Shown: positions 7,650-16,035 of the stretch, piece by piece
Layout of the letters: every line of letters starts with the position of its first letter
Numbering within the stretch: position 1 is the stretch's first letter
NCBI GenBank assembly: GCA_938049795.1
Contig: CALLCD010000048.1
Location: 1 to 42,248, forward strand
DNA from: an uncultured Hyphomonadaceae bacterium
GTDB lineage: Bacteria > Pseudomonadota > Alphaproteobacteria > Caulobacterales > Hyphomonadaceae
Direction: 5' to 3'
Length of the DNA stretch: 42,248 bases
Made by a program: the position numbers and the translations under genes
The notes under the pieces: model-generated
What the model was told of the DNA's origin: nothing
What the model saw: only the letters and a program-made list of their open reading frames with translations
Database searches by the model: none

Positions 7650-9005
7650 CTACTCGTCGCGGTTGAACGCAGACAGGGCGGCGGCGTGGAGGGCGTCAAT
7701 GCCGACGGGGATGGCGGTTTGCGCATCTGGCGCGAAGAAGGGCGAGTGGAGCGATGGCAGGGCTTCGCCGCTGTCGATCTTTTCCGGTTCGACCCCGCCA
7801 AGCCAGAAGATCATGCTCGGGATTTTGTCGTCGGTGCGGCTGTAATGGGCAAAGTCTTCGCCGCCCATGACAGGCGGTGTCGGGGTCACATTCGCTTCGC
7901 CGATGACCGCGCTGATCGCCTCGACAGAGCGAGCGGTGAGCGCGGGATCATTGTATGTGGACGGAATATAGTCAGTCTCGAAAGTGACCTCTGGCGGCGG
8001 CGCGCCGAAGGTGGCGGCTTGGCCATTAGCGATCCGTGTGATGCCTTCGAGGAGGATGGTGCGCACTTCGTCCGAATAGGTCCGGACGGTGAGTTTCATC
8101 TCGGCGCGGTTGGAGATAATATTGTGCTTTGCGCCAGCATGGATCGAGCCGACGGTGACGACTGCGGGCGCTTGCGGGTCGACATTGCGGGCGACAAGGG
8201 TTTGCAGCGCGGTGACGATATGGGCGGCGATGACGACAGGGTCTTTGGTCGTGTGCGGATAAGCGCCGTGTCCGCCAGAGCCGTGGACTGTGATGTCAAC
8301 TGAATCGACGGCGGCGAGGGCATAGCCTTCGGTGTAGCCAATGGTGCCGGCGGGCAGGCTCGCAGAGACATGAAGGGCGATGTTGGCGTCGGGCTTCGGG
8401 AAGCGTTCGAACAGGCCGTCGGCGAGCACAGCGGGCGCGCCAAGGCCAAGCTCTTCGGCGGGCTGGGCGAGCATGACGAGCGTGCCGGACCAGTCGTCTT
8501 TTGTTTCGACCAGACGCCGCGCTGCGCCGACCCATGTGGTCATGTGAACGTCATGGGCGCAGGCATGCATGACGGGGCTGTCTACGCCGGTCCAGCCAAT
8601 GTTTGTCGCCTTTGAAGCATAGGGTACGCCGGTCTGTTCGGGTACGGGCAGCGCGTCTGTGTCGGTGCGCAGGAGGATGGTCGGGCCGTCGCCATTGCGC
8701 AAGACGCCAACGACGCCATAGCCGCCAACCCCCTCGCGGACCTCGCCCTGATCGCGCTCGGCTTTGGCTTTGACCCAATCATCGCCAAGGCCGGTGGTGA
8801 CCTCGAAACCGAGGAGGCCAAGCTCTGCGGCAAGCTGGTCTGCGGTTGCGCTTTCCTGAAAGGAGAGCTCGGGATTTGTGTGGAGGTGTTGATAGAGAGT
8901 TTGCAAGTCGCCGCCCGGGGCCGGTGGGTCTGCGAAGGCCGGTGCGCTGAGGGCAAGGCTTGCAAGGCTGAGAGCAAGGACGGATGCGGTAAGCGGGCGG
9001 GGCAT
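7650..9005 (-). CDS. Exported M20-family amidohydrolase
   Basis: A 451-residue zinc amidohydrolase/peptidase of the M20D group (hippurate hydrolase and N-acyl amino acid hydrolase relatives). A signal peptide (MPRPLTASVLALS..., cut after APAFA) places it in the periplasm. Metal-binding motifs are MHACAHDVHM, QPAEELG and GGEDFAHYS; the dimerisation domain has GGHGAYPHTTKDPVVIA. The usual HACGHD reads HACAHD here. The ATG at 9003-9005 has GGAG 7 bases upstream; an in-frame TTG 12 bases earlier is less likely. It follows the alpha/beta hydrolase gene by 40 bases, so the three hydrolytic and CoA-linked genes to 10823 may be co-transcribed. Confidence 0.88.
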   Translation of the reverse strand: MPRPLTASVLALSLASLALSAPAFADPPAPGGDLQTLYQHLHTNPELSFQESATADQLAAELGLLGFEVTTGLGDDWVKAKAERDQGEVREGVGGYGVVGVLRNGDGPTILLRTDTDALPVPEQTGVPYASKATNIGWTGVDSPVMHACAHDVHMTTWVGAARRLVETKDDWSGTLVMLAQPAEELGLGAPAVLADGLFERFPKPDANIALHVSASLPAGTIGYTEGYALAAVDSVDITVHGSGGHGAYPHTTKDPVVIAAHIVTALQTLVARNVDPQAPAVVTVGSIHAGAKHNIISNRAEMKLTVRTYSDEVRTILLEGITRIANGQAATFGAPPPEVTFETDYIPSTYNDPALTARSVEAISAVIGEANVTPTPPVMGGEDFAHYSRTDDKIPSMIFWLGGVEPEKIDSGEALPSLHSPFFAPDAQTAIPVGIDALHAAALSAFNRDE

Positions 9006-9045
9006 GGCGGACTCCAAGGGTTGCGATGGGTTGTTTATTTTCAGG

Positions 9046-10020
9046 CTAGTCGGTGTCGCCCGGTCTGTCAGGGGTTTGATTGAAAAAACTCACGAGCAGC
9101 GGATTGGTGATCTCTTGCATTTGATAGTTCAGGCCGTGTTCGCCTTGGGGGAGGGCTTCGATGCGCGCGGCGGGAATGAGCGCGCCGAGTTGCGGGGCGC
9201 TTTCGGGGGGCACGGTTTGGTCTTTGCCGCCGAACACGGCCATGACGGGAACGCCGGTTGCGCCGAGGCGGGTAAAGACCGCGTCCTGATCGCGCATGGG
9301 CAAATGGCGATAGCTTGACAGGAGGGCTTGGAAATAGCCGCGATAGGCCATTTGCGCGGCGACATCGCCTGCGAGCTTATTGGCGGGGTCTATCTTGGCC
9401 TCGTCATATTGTGGATCGCTGAGGAGGATGCGCTTGCCGAAGATGCGCCAGACCCAGTCGCCAAGGATCGGGGTGCGCAGAAGCTTGTCATTGGTGTCGC
9501 CCGCTTCGCCGCCAAGGCTGAGGCCCGCCGGAACGAAGAGGAAGAGCTTTGAGACGCGTTCGGGATGGCGGGCGGTGAACTCGGCGGTGATGACCCCGCC
9601 CATAGACAGGCCGACCAGTCCGACGGGGGCTTCAATGCCAAGCCCATCGAGCACGGCGATCAGTTCGGCATCGTAGAAATCGGGCGTGTAGTCGGCCTTG
9701 GGGCGGTCGGACCAGCCGCGCCCGAAATGGTCAAAAGTCAGAACGCGGTAGCCGGCGGCGACCAGCGCATCGGCGTTTTGCTCGAAAATGAAGTTTGGGG
9801 TCGAGAAGCCATGCGCCATGACGATGATAGGGTCGCCTTCATCGCCATGCCAGCGATAATGGATCTGGCCTTGATCTGTGGCGAGGAAGGCACCCGGGGC
9901 CAGCGCGCGGGCGTCATCGTCCAGCTTGGGTGTGTGCTGGACGGTATAGACATAAAGGGCCGCGGCGGCGAGGGCGACCAAGACGATGATTTCTAGGACG
10001 ATCTTGAAAAATTTGAGCAT
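9046..10020 (-). CDS. Membrane-anchored alpha/beta hydrolase
   Basis: A 324-residue alpha/beta-hydrolase. Residues 8-27 form an uncleaved membrane anchor, so the catalytic domain probably faces the periplasm. The oxyanion loop is AHGFS (69-73), the nucleophile elbow is GLSMGG with Ser139, the acid is Asp in GGKDQTVP, and the base is His in GEHGLNYQ near the C-terminus. DHFGRGWSDRP (97-107) is the common loop of the esterase/epoxide-hydrolase group. Substrate is unknown. It lies 38 bases after the enoyl-CoA hydratase gene on the same strand. Confidence 0.87.
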   Translation of the reverse strand: MLKFFKIVLEIIVLVALAAAALYVYTVQHTPKLDDDARALAPGAFLATDQGQIHYRWHGDEGDPIIVMAHGFSTPNFIFEQNADALVAAGYRVLTFDHFGRGWSDRPKADYTPDFYDAELIAVLDGLGIEAPVGLVGLSMGGVITAEFTARHPERVSKLFLFVPAGLSLGGEAGDTNDKLLRTPILGDWVWRIFGKRILLSDPQYDEAKIDPANKLAGDVAAQMAYRGYFQALLSSYRHLPMRDQDAVFTRLGATGVPVMAVFGGKDQTVPPESAPQLGALIPAARIEALPQGEHGLNYQMQEITNPLLVSFFNQTPDRPGDTD

Positions 10021-10058
10021 TCTGGCTGGTTCTTTTTCGTTGATGAGGGCGCGTTAGC

Positions 10059-10823
10059 TTACTTACCCTTCCAGACTGGCGCGCGCTTTTCGATAAAGGC
10101 TTTCGGACCTTCCTTGAAGTCCTCGGTCTGGGCGAGGCCGGCAAATTCGATCTGACCGGCTTTGAGCAGGGTTTCGTCATCATCAACAAGGGCGCGTTTG
10201 GCGACTTTCTGGCTGGCTTGAACGGCAAGCGGCGCATTGGCGCAGATCCGGTGGGCCATTTTCATGGCTTCGTCCATAACTTCGGTCGTCGGGCAGACCT
10301 TGTTGACCATGCCAAGCTCATAGGCGCGCTGGGAAGAGAGCGGATCGCCGGTGAGGATGACTTCGAGGGCCGGGGCCATGCCGATGGCGCGGGGGAGGCG
10401 GTAGAGCCCGCCGGCTGCGGCGACAAGTGAGCGTTTGACCTCGGGCAGGCCGAAATTTGTTTCCTCTGAGGCGATGATGATGTCGCAGGAGAGGGCGATC
10501 TCCGTGCCGCCTGCAAGGGCGCTGCCGGTAATAGCGGCGATGAGCGGCTTGATCCGGTCGCGCGCGACAATGCCGCCAAAGCCGCCCTTGTCGGTGCGCA
10601 TTTCGCCGCCCTTGCCTGCGGCTATGGCTTTAAGGTCCGCGCCCGCGCAGAAGGCTTTGCCATTGGCGGTCAGACTGGCAGCCCAGAGACTTGTGTCCGC
10701 TTCATAGGCGTCGAGCGCTTTTTCGAGCCCTTGCGCAACCTCGCCATTGACGGCATTGCGCGCTTCGGGGCGGTTGAGCGTAATGATCGCTACGGGGCCT
10801 TCGGTTCTGTATTCGACAACCAT
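10059..10823 (-). CDS. Enoyl-CoA hydratase/isomerase (crotonase family)
   Basis: A 254-residue crotonase-fold enzyme. The oxyanion-hole segments FCAGADLK and GSALAGGTEIAL are present. Both catalytic glutamates of hydratases are found, one in GGTEIAL and one in GLPEVKRSL, so hydration of 2-enoyl-CoA is plausible. A strong Shine-Dalgarno (ggaagg) precedes the ATG. It is the first gene of a possible three-gene minus-strand unit and is divergent from trigger factor; a dyad at 10888-10913 lies in the shared promoter region. Confidence 0.87.
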   Translation of the reverse strand: MVVEYRTEGPVAIITLNRPEARNAVNGEVAQGLEKALDAYEADTSLWAASLTANGKAFCAGADLKAIAAGKGGEMRTDKGGFGGIVARDRIKPLIAAITGSALAGGTEIALSCDIIIASEETNFGLPEVKRSLVAAAGGLYRLPRAIGMAPALEVILTGDPLSSQRAYELGMVNKVCPTTEVMDEAMKMAHRICANAPLAVQASQKVAKRALVDDDETLLKAGQIEFAGLAQTEDFKEGPKAFIEKRAPVWKGK

Positions 10824-10887
10824 AGTTTCTTCCTTCCAACTCTTTGATATTTTTCAGTTGATAATGCGTGTGTCGTGCAGTCAAGCA

Positions 10888-10913
10888 AGCGATTTGAGTA
10901 AATATCAATCGCT
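10888..10913. promoter_or_regulatory. Inverted repeat between the enoyl-CoA hydratase gene and tig
   Basis: Perfect 7-bp arms agcgatt (10888-10894) and aatcgct (10907-10913) are separated by 12 bases. The spacer begins with TGA and ends with ATC, so the pairing can extend further with a one-base slip. It lies 65 bases upstream of the hydratase start in an AT-richer patch. It could be an operator for a TetR- or GntR-type fatty-acid regulator, but no such regulator is encoded nearby. Confidence 0.3.
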
Positions 10914-10963
10914 CTGCCTGTGCTCGCAGCGTGGCGGGCGCGTTTAAAGGCGCGCGCACGGCG

Positions 10964-10992
10964 TGGACACGGGGCCATCGCTGTGACATAAG
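10964..10992 (+). promoter_or_regulatory. Possible housekeeping promoter of tig
   Basis: TGGACA (10964-10969) and CATAAG (10987-10992) are separated by exactly 17 bases. That gives a leader of about 60 bases before the trigger factor ATG. The match to consensus is modest. Confidence 0.35.
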
Positions 10993-11062
10993 CGCCGCCT
11001 TCAATAGAGTTTCAACCCCCCAAAAGGCTTGCCGGACCGGCGCCACCGCAGGAATAAAGATT

Positions 11063-12400
11063 ATGGAAGTTACCGAGACCAATGCTGAGGGCCTGAGCCG
11101 TACATTCAAAATTGTTGTGCCCGCGACCGAATTGGCGGCCAAACTCGATGACCGGATCGCGGAAATCCGGCCGCAAATGAACCTGAAAGGTTTCCGGCCG
11201 GGCAAGGTTCCTGCCTCTCACGTCAAGAAAATGTTCGGCAAGTCGATCATGAGCGAACTGATCGAAGGTCTGGTTGGCGAATCCAATCAGAAAGCGTTCG
11301 AGGACGCCAAGATCCGCCCCGCCTCGCAGCCGGACATCAAAATGGTGGACGATATCGAGAAAGTGCTCGAGGGCGATGCGGACCTTGCTTATGATCTGAG
11401 CGTCGATGTGATGCCAGATTTCGAGCCTGCCGACATCAAAGTGATCGAGCTTGAGCGTCCTGTCACCAAGGTCGCTGACGAGGATGTTGACGAGGCGTTA
11501 CAGAAGCTGGCCGAGCAGAATGTGAAGTTCGAAGCGCGCGGCAAGACGGCCAAGGCGAAAGACGGCGACGCGGTGGCGATTGATTTTGTCGGCAAGATTG
11601 ATGGCGAGGCGTTTGAAGGCGGCTCTGCAGAAGATCAGGCTGTGGTCATCGGTGCCGAGCGGTTTATTCCGGGCTTTGAGGAACAGCTGATTGGCGTGAA
11701 AGCTGGCGACGAGACGGAGCTGAAAGTCACATTCCCCGACGATTATCCCTCCGAAGACCTCAAAGGTAAGGATGCGGTTTTCGAAGTGAAAGTGAACGAA
11801 GTCCGCGCGCCGAAGACGCCAGATGTGGACGAGGAGTTTGCCCAGAATTTCGGGCTTGAAGGGCTCGATCAGCTCAAAGAGATGATCACCGCGCAAATCC
11901 AGAACGAGCATGACGGGGCCTCGCGCCAGAAAGCCAAGCGGGCGCTGCTCGACATTCTCGACGATCTGCATTCGTTTGATCTGCCGCCGAAAATGGTCGA
12001 GCAGGAGTTTCAGACGATCTGGGCGCAGCTCCAGCAGGAGAAGGAAGCGGGCAATCTGGATGAAGCCGACTCCAAGAAATCTGACGAAGAACTTGAGACC
12101 GAGTATCGCGGCATTGCCGAACGGCGTGTCCGGCTCGGGCTGGTGCTTGCGGAAATTGGCCGTGTGGCTGATGTTAAGATTACCGATCAGGAAGTCCAGC
12201 AAGCGGTCATCGCTGAAGCACGGCGCTTCCCCGGCCAAGAGCGCGAAGTGGTCGAGTTTTTCCAGAAGAACCCGAACGCGATGGCGCAGGTCCGCGCGCC
12301 GATCTATGAGGAAAAGGTCGTCGATCACATTCTCGAAGTGGCGAAAGTCACCGACAAGGATGTGTCCAAAGAGGATCTGTTCGCCGAGATCGAAGAGTAG
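11063..12400 (+). CDS. tig: Trigger factor (ribosome-bound chaperone)
   Basis: A 445-residue trigger factor, which binds the ribosomal exit tunnel and shields nascent chains. The N-terminal ribosome-binding signature is GFRPGKVPASHVKKMFG (about residues 37-53). The FKBP-like prolyl-isomerase domain spans about residues 155-240 (GDAVAIDFVGKIDGEAF ... PGFEEQLIGVKAGDE). The C-terminal helical substrate-binding arms follow. The ATG at 11063 is preceded by cagga; upstream in-frame codons would precede the normal MEVTET start. It is followed by a strong terminator, so it is transcribed alone. clpP, clpX and lon are not next to it in this window. Confidence 0.96.
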   Translation: MEVTETNAEGLSRTFKIVVPATELAAKLDDRIAEIRPQMNLKGFRPGKVPASHVKKMFGKSIMSELIEGLVGESNQKAFEDAKIRPASQPDIKMVDDIEKVLEGDADLAYDLSVDVMPDFEPADIKVIELERPVTKVADEDVDEALQKLAEQNVKFEARGKTAKAKDGDAVAIDFVGKIDGEAFEGGSAEDQAVVIGAERFIPGFEEQLIGVKAGDETELKVTFPDDYPSEDLKGKDAVFEVKVNEVRAPKTPDVDEEFAQNFGLEGLDQLKEMITAQIQNEHDGASRQKAKRALLDILDDLHSFDLPPKMVEQEFQTIWAQLQQEKEAGNLDEADSKKSDEELETEYRGIAERRVRLGLVLAEIGRVADVKITDQEVQQAVIAEARRFPGQEREVVEFFQKNPNAMAQVRAPIYEEKVVDHILEVAKVTDKDVSKEDLFAEIEE

Positions 12401-12432
12401 GCGGGCTCGCCTCTCTCATTTGACATGGAACA

Positions 12433-12461
12433 AGCCGCTGGCCTCGCGCTGGCGGCTTTTT
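12433..12461 (+). terminator. Rho-independent terminator after tig
   Basis: A 10-bp stem, agccgctggc (12433-12442) with gctggcggct (12448-12457), includes two G-T pairs and a 5-base loop ctcgc, and runs into five T. It separates tig from the fab operon. Confidence 0.85.
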
Positions 12462-12567
12462 CTGTGCGCGCGGGGGAGGATAAATCGGGCGGCAGGCATT
12501 GCACGCGCTGGCGGAGCCGCCTAAACCGGCGATAAGTTAGGACTGATCGAACAAAAGGCGTAAGGCA

Positions 12568-13521
12568 ATGTCGAAATCTGCTTTCATTTTCCCGGGGCAA
12601 GGGGCTCAATTTGTCGGCATGGGGCAGGATCTTGCTGCCGCGTTTCCATCCGCGCGTGAGATGTTTGAAGCGGTCGATGACGCGCTCGGCGAGAAGCTGA
12701 CGCGGATTATGTGGGATGGGCCGGAAGAGGCGCTCAAGCTGACGGCGAACACGCAGCCAGCGCTGATGGCGGTCAGCGTGGCGGTGATGGCAGCGCTCAA
12801 GGCCGAGTTTGATGTGTCGATCGAGCGGGCGGATTTTATCGCAGGGCATTCGCTGGGCGAGTATTCGGCGCTGTGTGCGGCGGGCGCGTTGAGCGTGGCC
12901 GATACGGCGCGGCTGTTGCGGTTGCGCGGGGAGGCGATGCAAAGCGCTGTGGCGGCGGGCGAAGGCGCGATGGCCGCGCTCCTGGGCGCAGATGATGCGC
13001 AGGCGCTTGCGGCATGTGAGGCAGGTGTGAAGGCAGCGGGCGGGGTTTGCGAGGTTGCGAATGACAATGCGCCAGGCCAGCTTGTTTTGTCGGGCACGAG
13101 CGGTGCGATTGAGGCCGCCTGCGTGTTTGCGCGGGAGCACGGCGTCAAGAAAGCAGTGCCGCTGGCGGTCAGTGCGCCGTTTCATTGCTCGCTCATGGCG
13201 CCGGCTGCCGAGGCGATGGCGGCAGCATTGGAGACGGCGGACATTAAAGCGCCTGCTGTGCCGCTGGTGGCGAATGTGACGGCGGAGGCCACATCTGATC
13301 CTGATGCGATCCGCGCTCAGCTTGTCGCGCAAGTAACTGGTCGCGTGAGGTGGCGCGAATCGGTTCAGTGGATGGTCGGCCAAGGGCTGGAGACGGCGAT
13401 GGAGGCGGGCGCTGGAAAAGTGTTGACGGTGATGAACCGGCGCAATGAGCGTAGCCTGAAGGGCATCACGCTCGGCACGGTCGAGCAGCTTGAAGCGTTT
13501 GCCAATCCGGCGGCGGACTAG
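12568..13521 (+). CDS. fabD: Malonyl-CoA:ACP transacylase FabD
   Basis: A 317-residue cytoplasmic transacylase that moves malonyl groups from CoA to acyl carrier protein. The nucleophile Ser95 lies in GHSLGEYSA and the partner His206 in APFHCSLM; the N-terminal FPGQGAQ motif is at residues 8-14. Length is normal. It opens the fatty-acid synthesis cluster fabD-fabG-acpP-fabF. The gap to fabG is 66 bases and contains a GC hairpin without a T-tract, so read-through is expected. Confidence 0.96.
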   Translation: MSKSAFIFPGQGAQFVGMGQDLAAAFPSAREMFEAVDDALGEKLTRIMWDGPEEALKLTANTQPALMAVSVAVMAALKAEFDVSIERADFIAGHSLGEYSALCAAGALSVADTARLLRLRGEAMQSAVAAGEGAMAALLGADDAQALAACEAGVKAAGGVCEVANDNAPGQLVLSGTSGAIEAACVFAREHGVKKAVPLAVSAPFHCSLMAPAAEAMAAALETADIKAPAVPLVANVTAEATSDPDAIRAQLVAQVTGRVRWRESVQWMVGQGLETAMEAGAGKVLTVMNRRNERSLKGITLGTVEQLEAFANPAAD

Positions 13522-13587
13522 GACAGACAAAGTGCGCGGGGGCGGGGGTTTGCCCGCCCGTAACCTAATCGAAATTGGAGACATTGA

Positions 13588-14325
13588 ATGTTTGATTTGA
13601 GCGGAAAAACGGCTTTGGTGACCGGCGCATCGGGCGGCATCGGCAAAGATATTGCGACCACGCTGTCGGCGGCGGGTGTCAAGGTTGCACTATCTGGCAC
13701 GCGGCAGGCTGTGCTTGAAGAGGTGGCGGGCGCATGTGCCGGTGATACTGCGATTGTGCCGTGCAATCTGTCGGACACAGAGGCGGTGGGTGGTCTGGTC
13801 GCAGCCGCCGAAGAGCAAATCGGTCCGCTCGATATTCTCGTTTCGAATGCGGGGCTTACGCGTGATCAGCTGCTTTTGCGGATGAAAGAAGAGGACTGGG
13901 ATCTGGTCCAGAATGTTAATCTGGGGGCGTATTTCCGGCTGGCGAAATCGGCTCTGCGCGGCATGATGAAGCGTCGGAGTGGGCGGATTATCGGGATTAC
14001 GTCGATTGTCGGGGTGACGGGAAATGCCGGTCAGGCGAACTATGCGGCCTCGAAAGCGGGCATGATCGGCTTTACCAAATCACTCGCCGCAGAAGTGGCA
14101 AGTCGCGGGGTGACGGCCAATTGCGTCGCGCCGGGCTTTATCAGCTCACCGATGACCGATGTGCTGCCCGATTCGCAGAAAGAGGCGCTTTTAGGCTCGA
14201 TTCCGGCCGGAAGACTGGGCGAAGGGAGCGATATTGCTGCCGCTGTGGCGTATCTGGCGTCCGATGAGGCTGCTTATATTACGGGCCAGACCTTGCATGT
14301 GAACGGCGGAATGGCCATGATTTAA
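13588..14325 (+). CDS. fabG: 3-oxoacyl-ACP reductase FabG
   Basis: A 245-residue short-chain dehydrogenase that reduces 3-oxoacyl-ACP with NADPH. The cofactor motif TGASGGIG is at residues 12-19, SNAG at 86-89, and the catalytic Ser139, Tyr152 and Lys156 (YAASK) are all present. The C-terminus YITGQTLHVNGGM is typical of FabG. It lies between fabD and acpP in the standard alphaproteobacterial order. Confidence 0.95.
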   Translation: MFDLSGKTALVTGASGGIGKDIATTLSAAGVKVALSGTRQAVLEEVAGACAGDTAIVPCNLSDTEAVGGLVAAAEEQIGPLDILVSNAGLTRDQLLLRMKEEDWDLVQNVNLGAYFRLAKSALRGMMKRRSGRIIGITSIVGVTGNAGQANYAASKAGMIGFTKSLAAEVASRGVTANCVAPGFISSPMTDVLPDSQKEALLGSIPAGRLGEGSDIAAAVAYLASDEAAYITGQTLHVNGGMAMI

Positions 14326-14445
14326 GCCATCGAGATGCGCTCGGTACAATTTCTGGCTTGGCGCATCAGGAAACTGTGTGCTAACCGCAACACTTCCGGG
14401 CATCGTGCCGGATAATCCAGACACCAATTATGAAGAGGGTGCCTT

Positions 14446-14682
14446 ATGTCTGACGTTCTTGAACGTGTAAAAAAAATCGTTGTCGATAATCTCGATGTGG
14501 AAGCTGACAAGGTTGTAGAGAGCGCAAGCTTCATCGACGATCTTGGCGCAGACAGTCTTGACCTCGTCGAGCTGGTCATGGCTTTCGAAGAAGAGTTCGA
14601 TATCGAGATTGCTGATGATGTTCAGGAGAACATCCGCTCGGTTGGTGACGCGGTCACTGAAATCAAGAAGACCACCGCTTAG
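14446..14682 (+). CDS. acpP: Acyl carrier protein
   Basis: A 78-residue acidic carrier. Ser37 in GADSLDLVEL is the 4'-phosphopantetheine attachment site. Length and helix pattern match AcpP. A gagggt Shine-Dalgarno precedes the ATG. The 120-base gap after fabG may hold its own promoter, since acpP is usually expressed strongly, but no convincing match was found. The gap to fabF is only 12 bases. Confidence 0.97.
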   Translation: MSDVLERVKKIVVDNLDVEADKVVESASFIDDLGADSLDLVELVMAFEEEFDIEIADDVQENIRSVGDAVTEIKKTTA

Positions 14683-14694
14683 AGGAGATCCGCT

Positions 14695-15975
14695 TTGCGT
14701 CGTGTCGTTATTACTGGAATTGGTCTTGTCACCCCGCTTGCCGGAAATCGGGAAGCCTCATGGAAGCGCCTGATCGAAGGCAAATCGGGCGCCGGACCGA
14801 TTGATGTATTCGATACGACGGATATGCCGTGCAAGATCGCCTTTCAGGTGCCGTGGACTTCGGGACGCGGCGGCGGCGAGGGCGATGCAGAAGCGTTTGA
14901 TCCAGATACGGCGGCGTCCAAAAAAGAACGCCGTCGCATGGACGAGTTCATCCTCTATGCGATGGGCGCGGCAAATGAGGCGCTGGAAGACGCTGGTTGG
15001 ACCCCCGAGACTGACACCGAGCGTGAGCGGACGGGCGTTTTGATCGGGTCGGGCATTGGCGGTTTGCAGTCTATCGCCAATTCGCAAATGGATTTGCACA
15101 ATGGCGGGCCGCGTAAAGTCAGCCCGTTCTTTATTCCTTCGGCGCTGATCAATCTGGCGTCCGGTCAAGTGTCGATCAAGCATGGCCTTAAGGGGCCTAA
15201 TCATTCGGTGGTGACGGCCTGCGCGACGGGCGCGCATGCGATTGGCGATTCGGCGCGGATTATTCGCGATGGCGATGCAGATGTGATGCTGGCAGGCGGT
15301 GCGGAAGCGTCGATTTGCGAGCTGGGCATTGCTGGCTTCTGTGCGCTCAAAGCCATGTCTACGAAATATAATGATGACCCGACCAAAGCCTCGCGGCCCT
15401 ATGATGAGGGACGCGATGGATTTGTGATGGGCGATGGCGCGGGGATTCTCGTGCTGGAAGATTATGACCATGCCAAAGCGCGCGGCGCGACGATTTACGC
15501 CGAGATTGCCGGTTATGGTCTGTCGGGCGATGCGTATCACATCACCGCGCCGGCTGATGGTGCGGAAGGTGGACGGCGGGCGATGAAAATGGCGCTCGAC
15601 AATGCTGGTCTGTCGATTGGCGATGTCGATTATGTCAACACGCACGGCACGTCGACCCCGCTCGGGGATGAGGGCGAGATCCGCGCGTTGGAAAAACTGC
15701 TGGACGGCGACGCACCGAACTTTTCGCTGTCGGCAACGAAATCTGCCATCGGGCATTTGCTTGGTGCGGCGGGCGCTGTTGAAGCTGCGTTCTGTGCGCT
15801 GGCGATCCGCGATGGTGTGATGCCGCCGACGCTTAATCTTGCCAATCCGAGCTTTGAGACGGACATTGATCTGATCCCGAACATGGCGAAAAAAGGCAAT
15901 GTGAAAGTTGCGCTGTCGAACTCGTTTGGCTTTGGCGGGACGAATGCCGCCCTGGTGATGAAGGCCGTCGATTAA
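14695..15975 (+). CDS. fabF: 3-oxoacyl-ACP synthase II FabF (TTG start)
   Basis: A 426-residue condensing enzyme. The catalytic triad is Cys176 in TACATGAH, His in NTHGTSTP and His in IGHLLGAAGA; the C-terminal SFGFGGTNA loop is present. The start is a TTG at 14695, set by an agaggaga Shine-Dalgarno at 14681-14688 and by the family N-terminus RRVVITGIGLVTP, which starts right after it; no ATG or GTG fits. Residues about 55-75 hold a Gly- and acid-rich insert (TSGRGGGEGDAEAF). It follows acpP by 12 bases and is followed by mltG. Confidence 0.95.
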   Translation: MRRVVITGIGLVTPLAGNREASWKRLIEGKSGAGPIDVFDTTDMPCKIAFQVPWTSGRGGGEGDAEAFDPDTAASKKERRRMDEFILYAMGAANEALEDAGWTPETDTERERTGVLIGSGIGGLQSIANSQMDLHNGGPRKVSPFFIPSALINLASGQVSIKHGLKGPNHSVVTACATGAHAIGDSARIIRDGDADVMLAGGAEASICELGIAGFCALKAMSTKYNDDPTKASRPYDEGRDGFVMGDGAGILVLEDYDHAKARGATIYAEIAGYGLSGDAYHITAPADGAEGGRRAMKMALDNAGLSIGDVDYVNTHGTSTPLGDEGEIRALEKLLDGDAPNFSLSATKSAIGHLLGAAGAVEAAFCALAIRDGVMPPTLNLANPSFETDIDLIPNMAKKGNVKVALSNSFGFGGTNAALVMKAVD

Positions 15976-16035
15976 AAACTTTCTGGCGGGCGATGCGCTC
16001 CGGCGTGTTGCGCGGACATTCTGAGTGAGGAGCAT

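Noticed and set aside
13540..13559. GC hairpin between fabD and fabG (gggcggg with cccgccc)
   Set aside because: A perfect 7-bp stem but followed by gtaacctaat, with no T-tract. It is unlikely to be a terminator inside this operon.
12325..13584. A 419-codon open frame on the minus strand across fabD
   Set aside because: It is antisense to a clear FabD, its product is an Arg/His-rich string with no motif, and its openness follows from the GC-rich codon bias of fabD.
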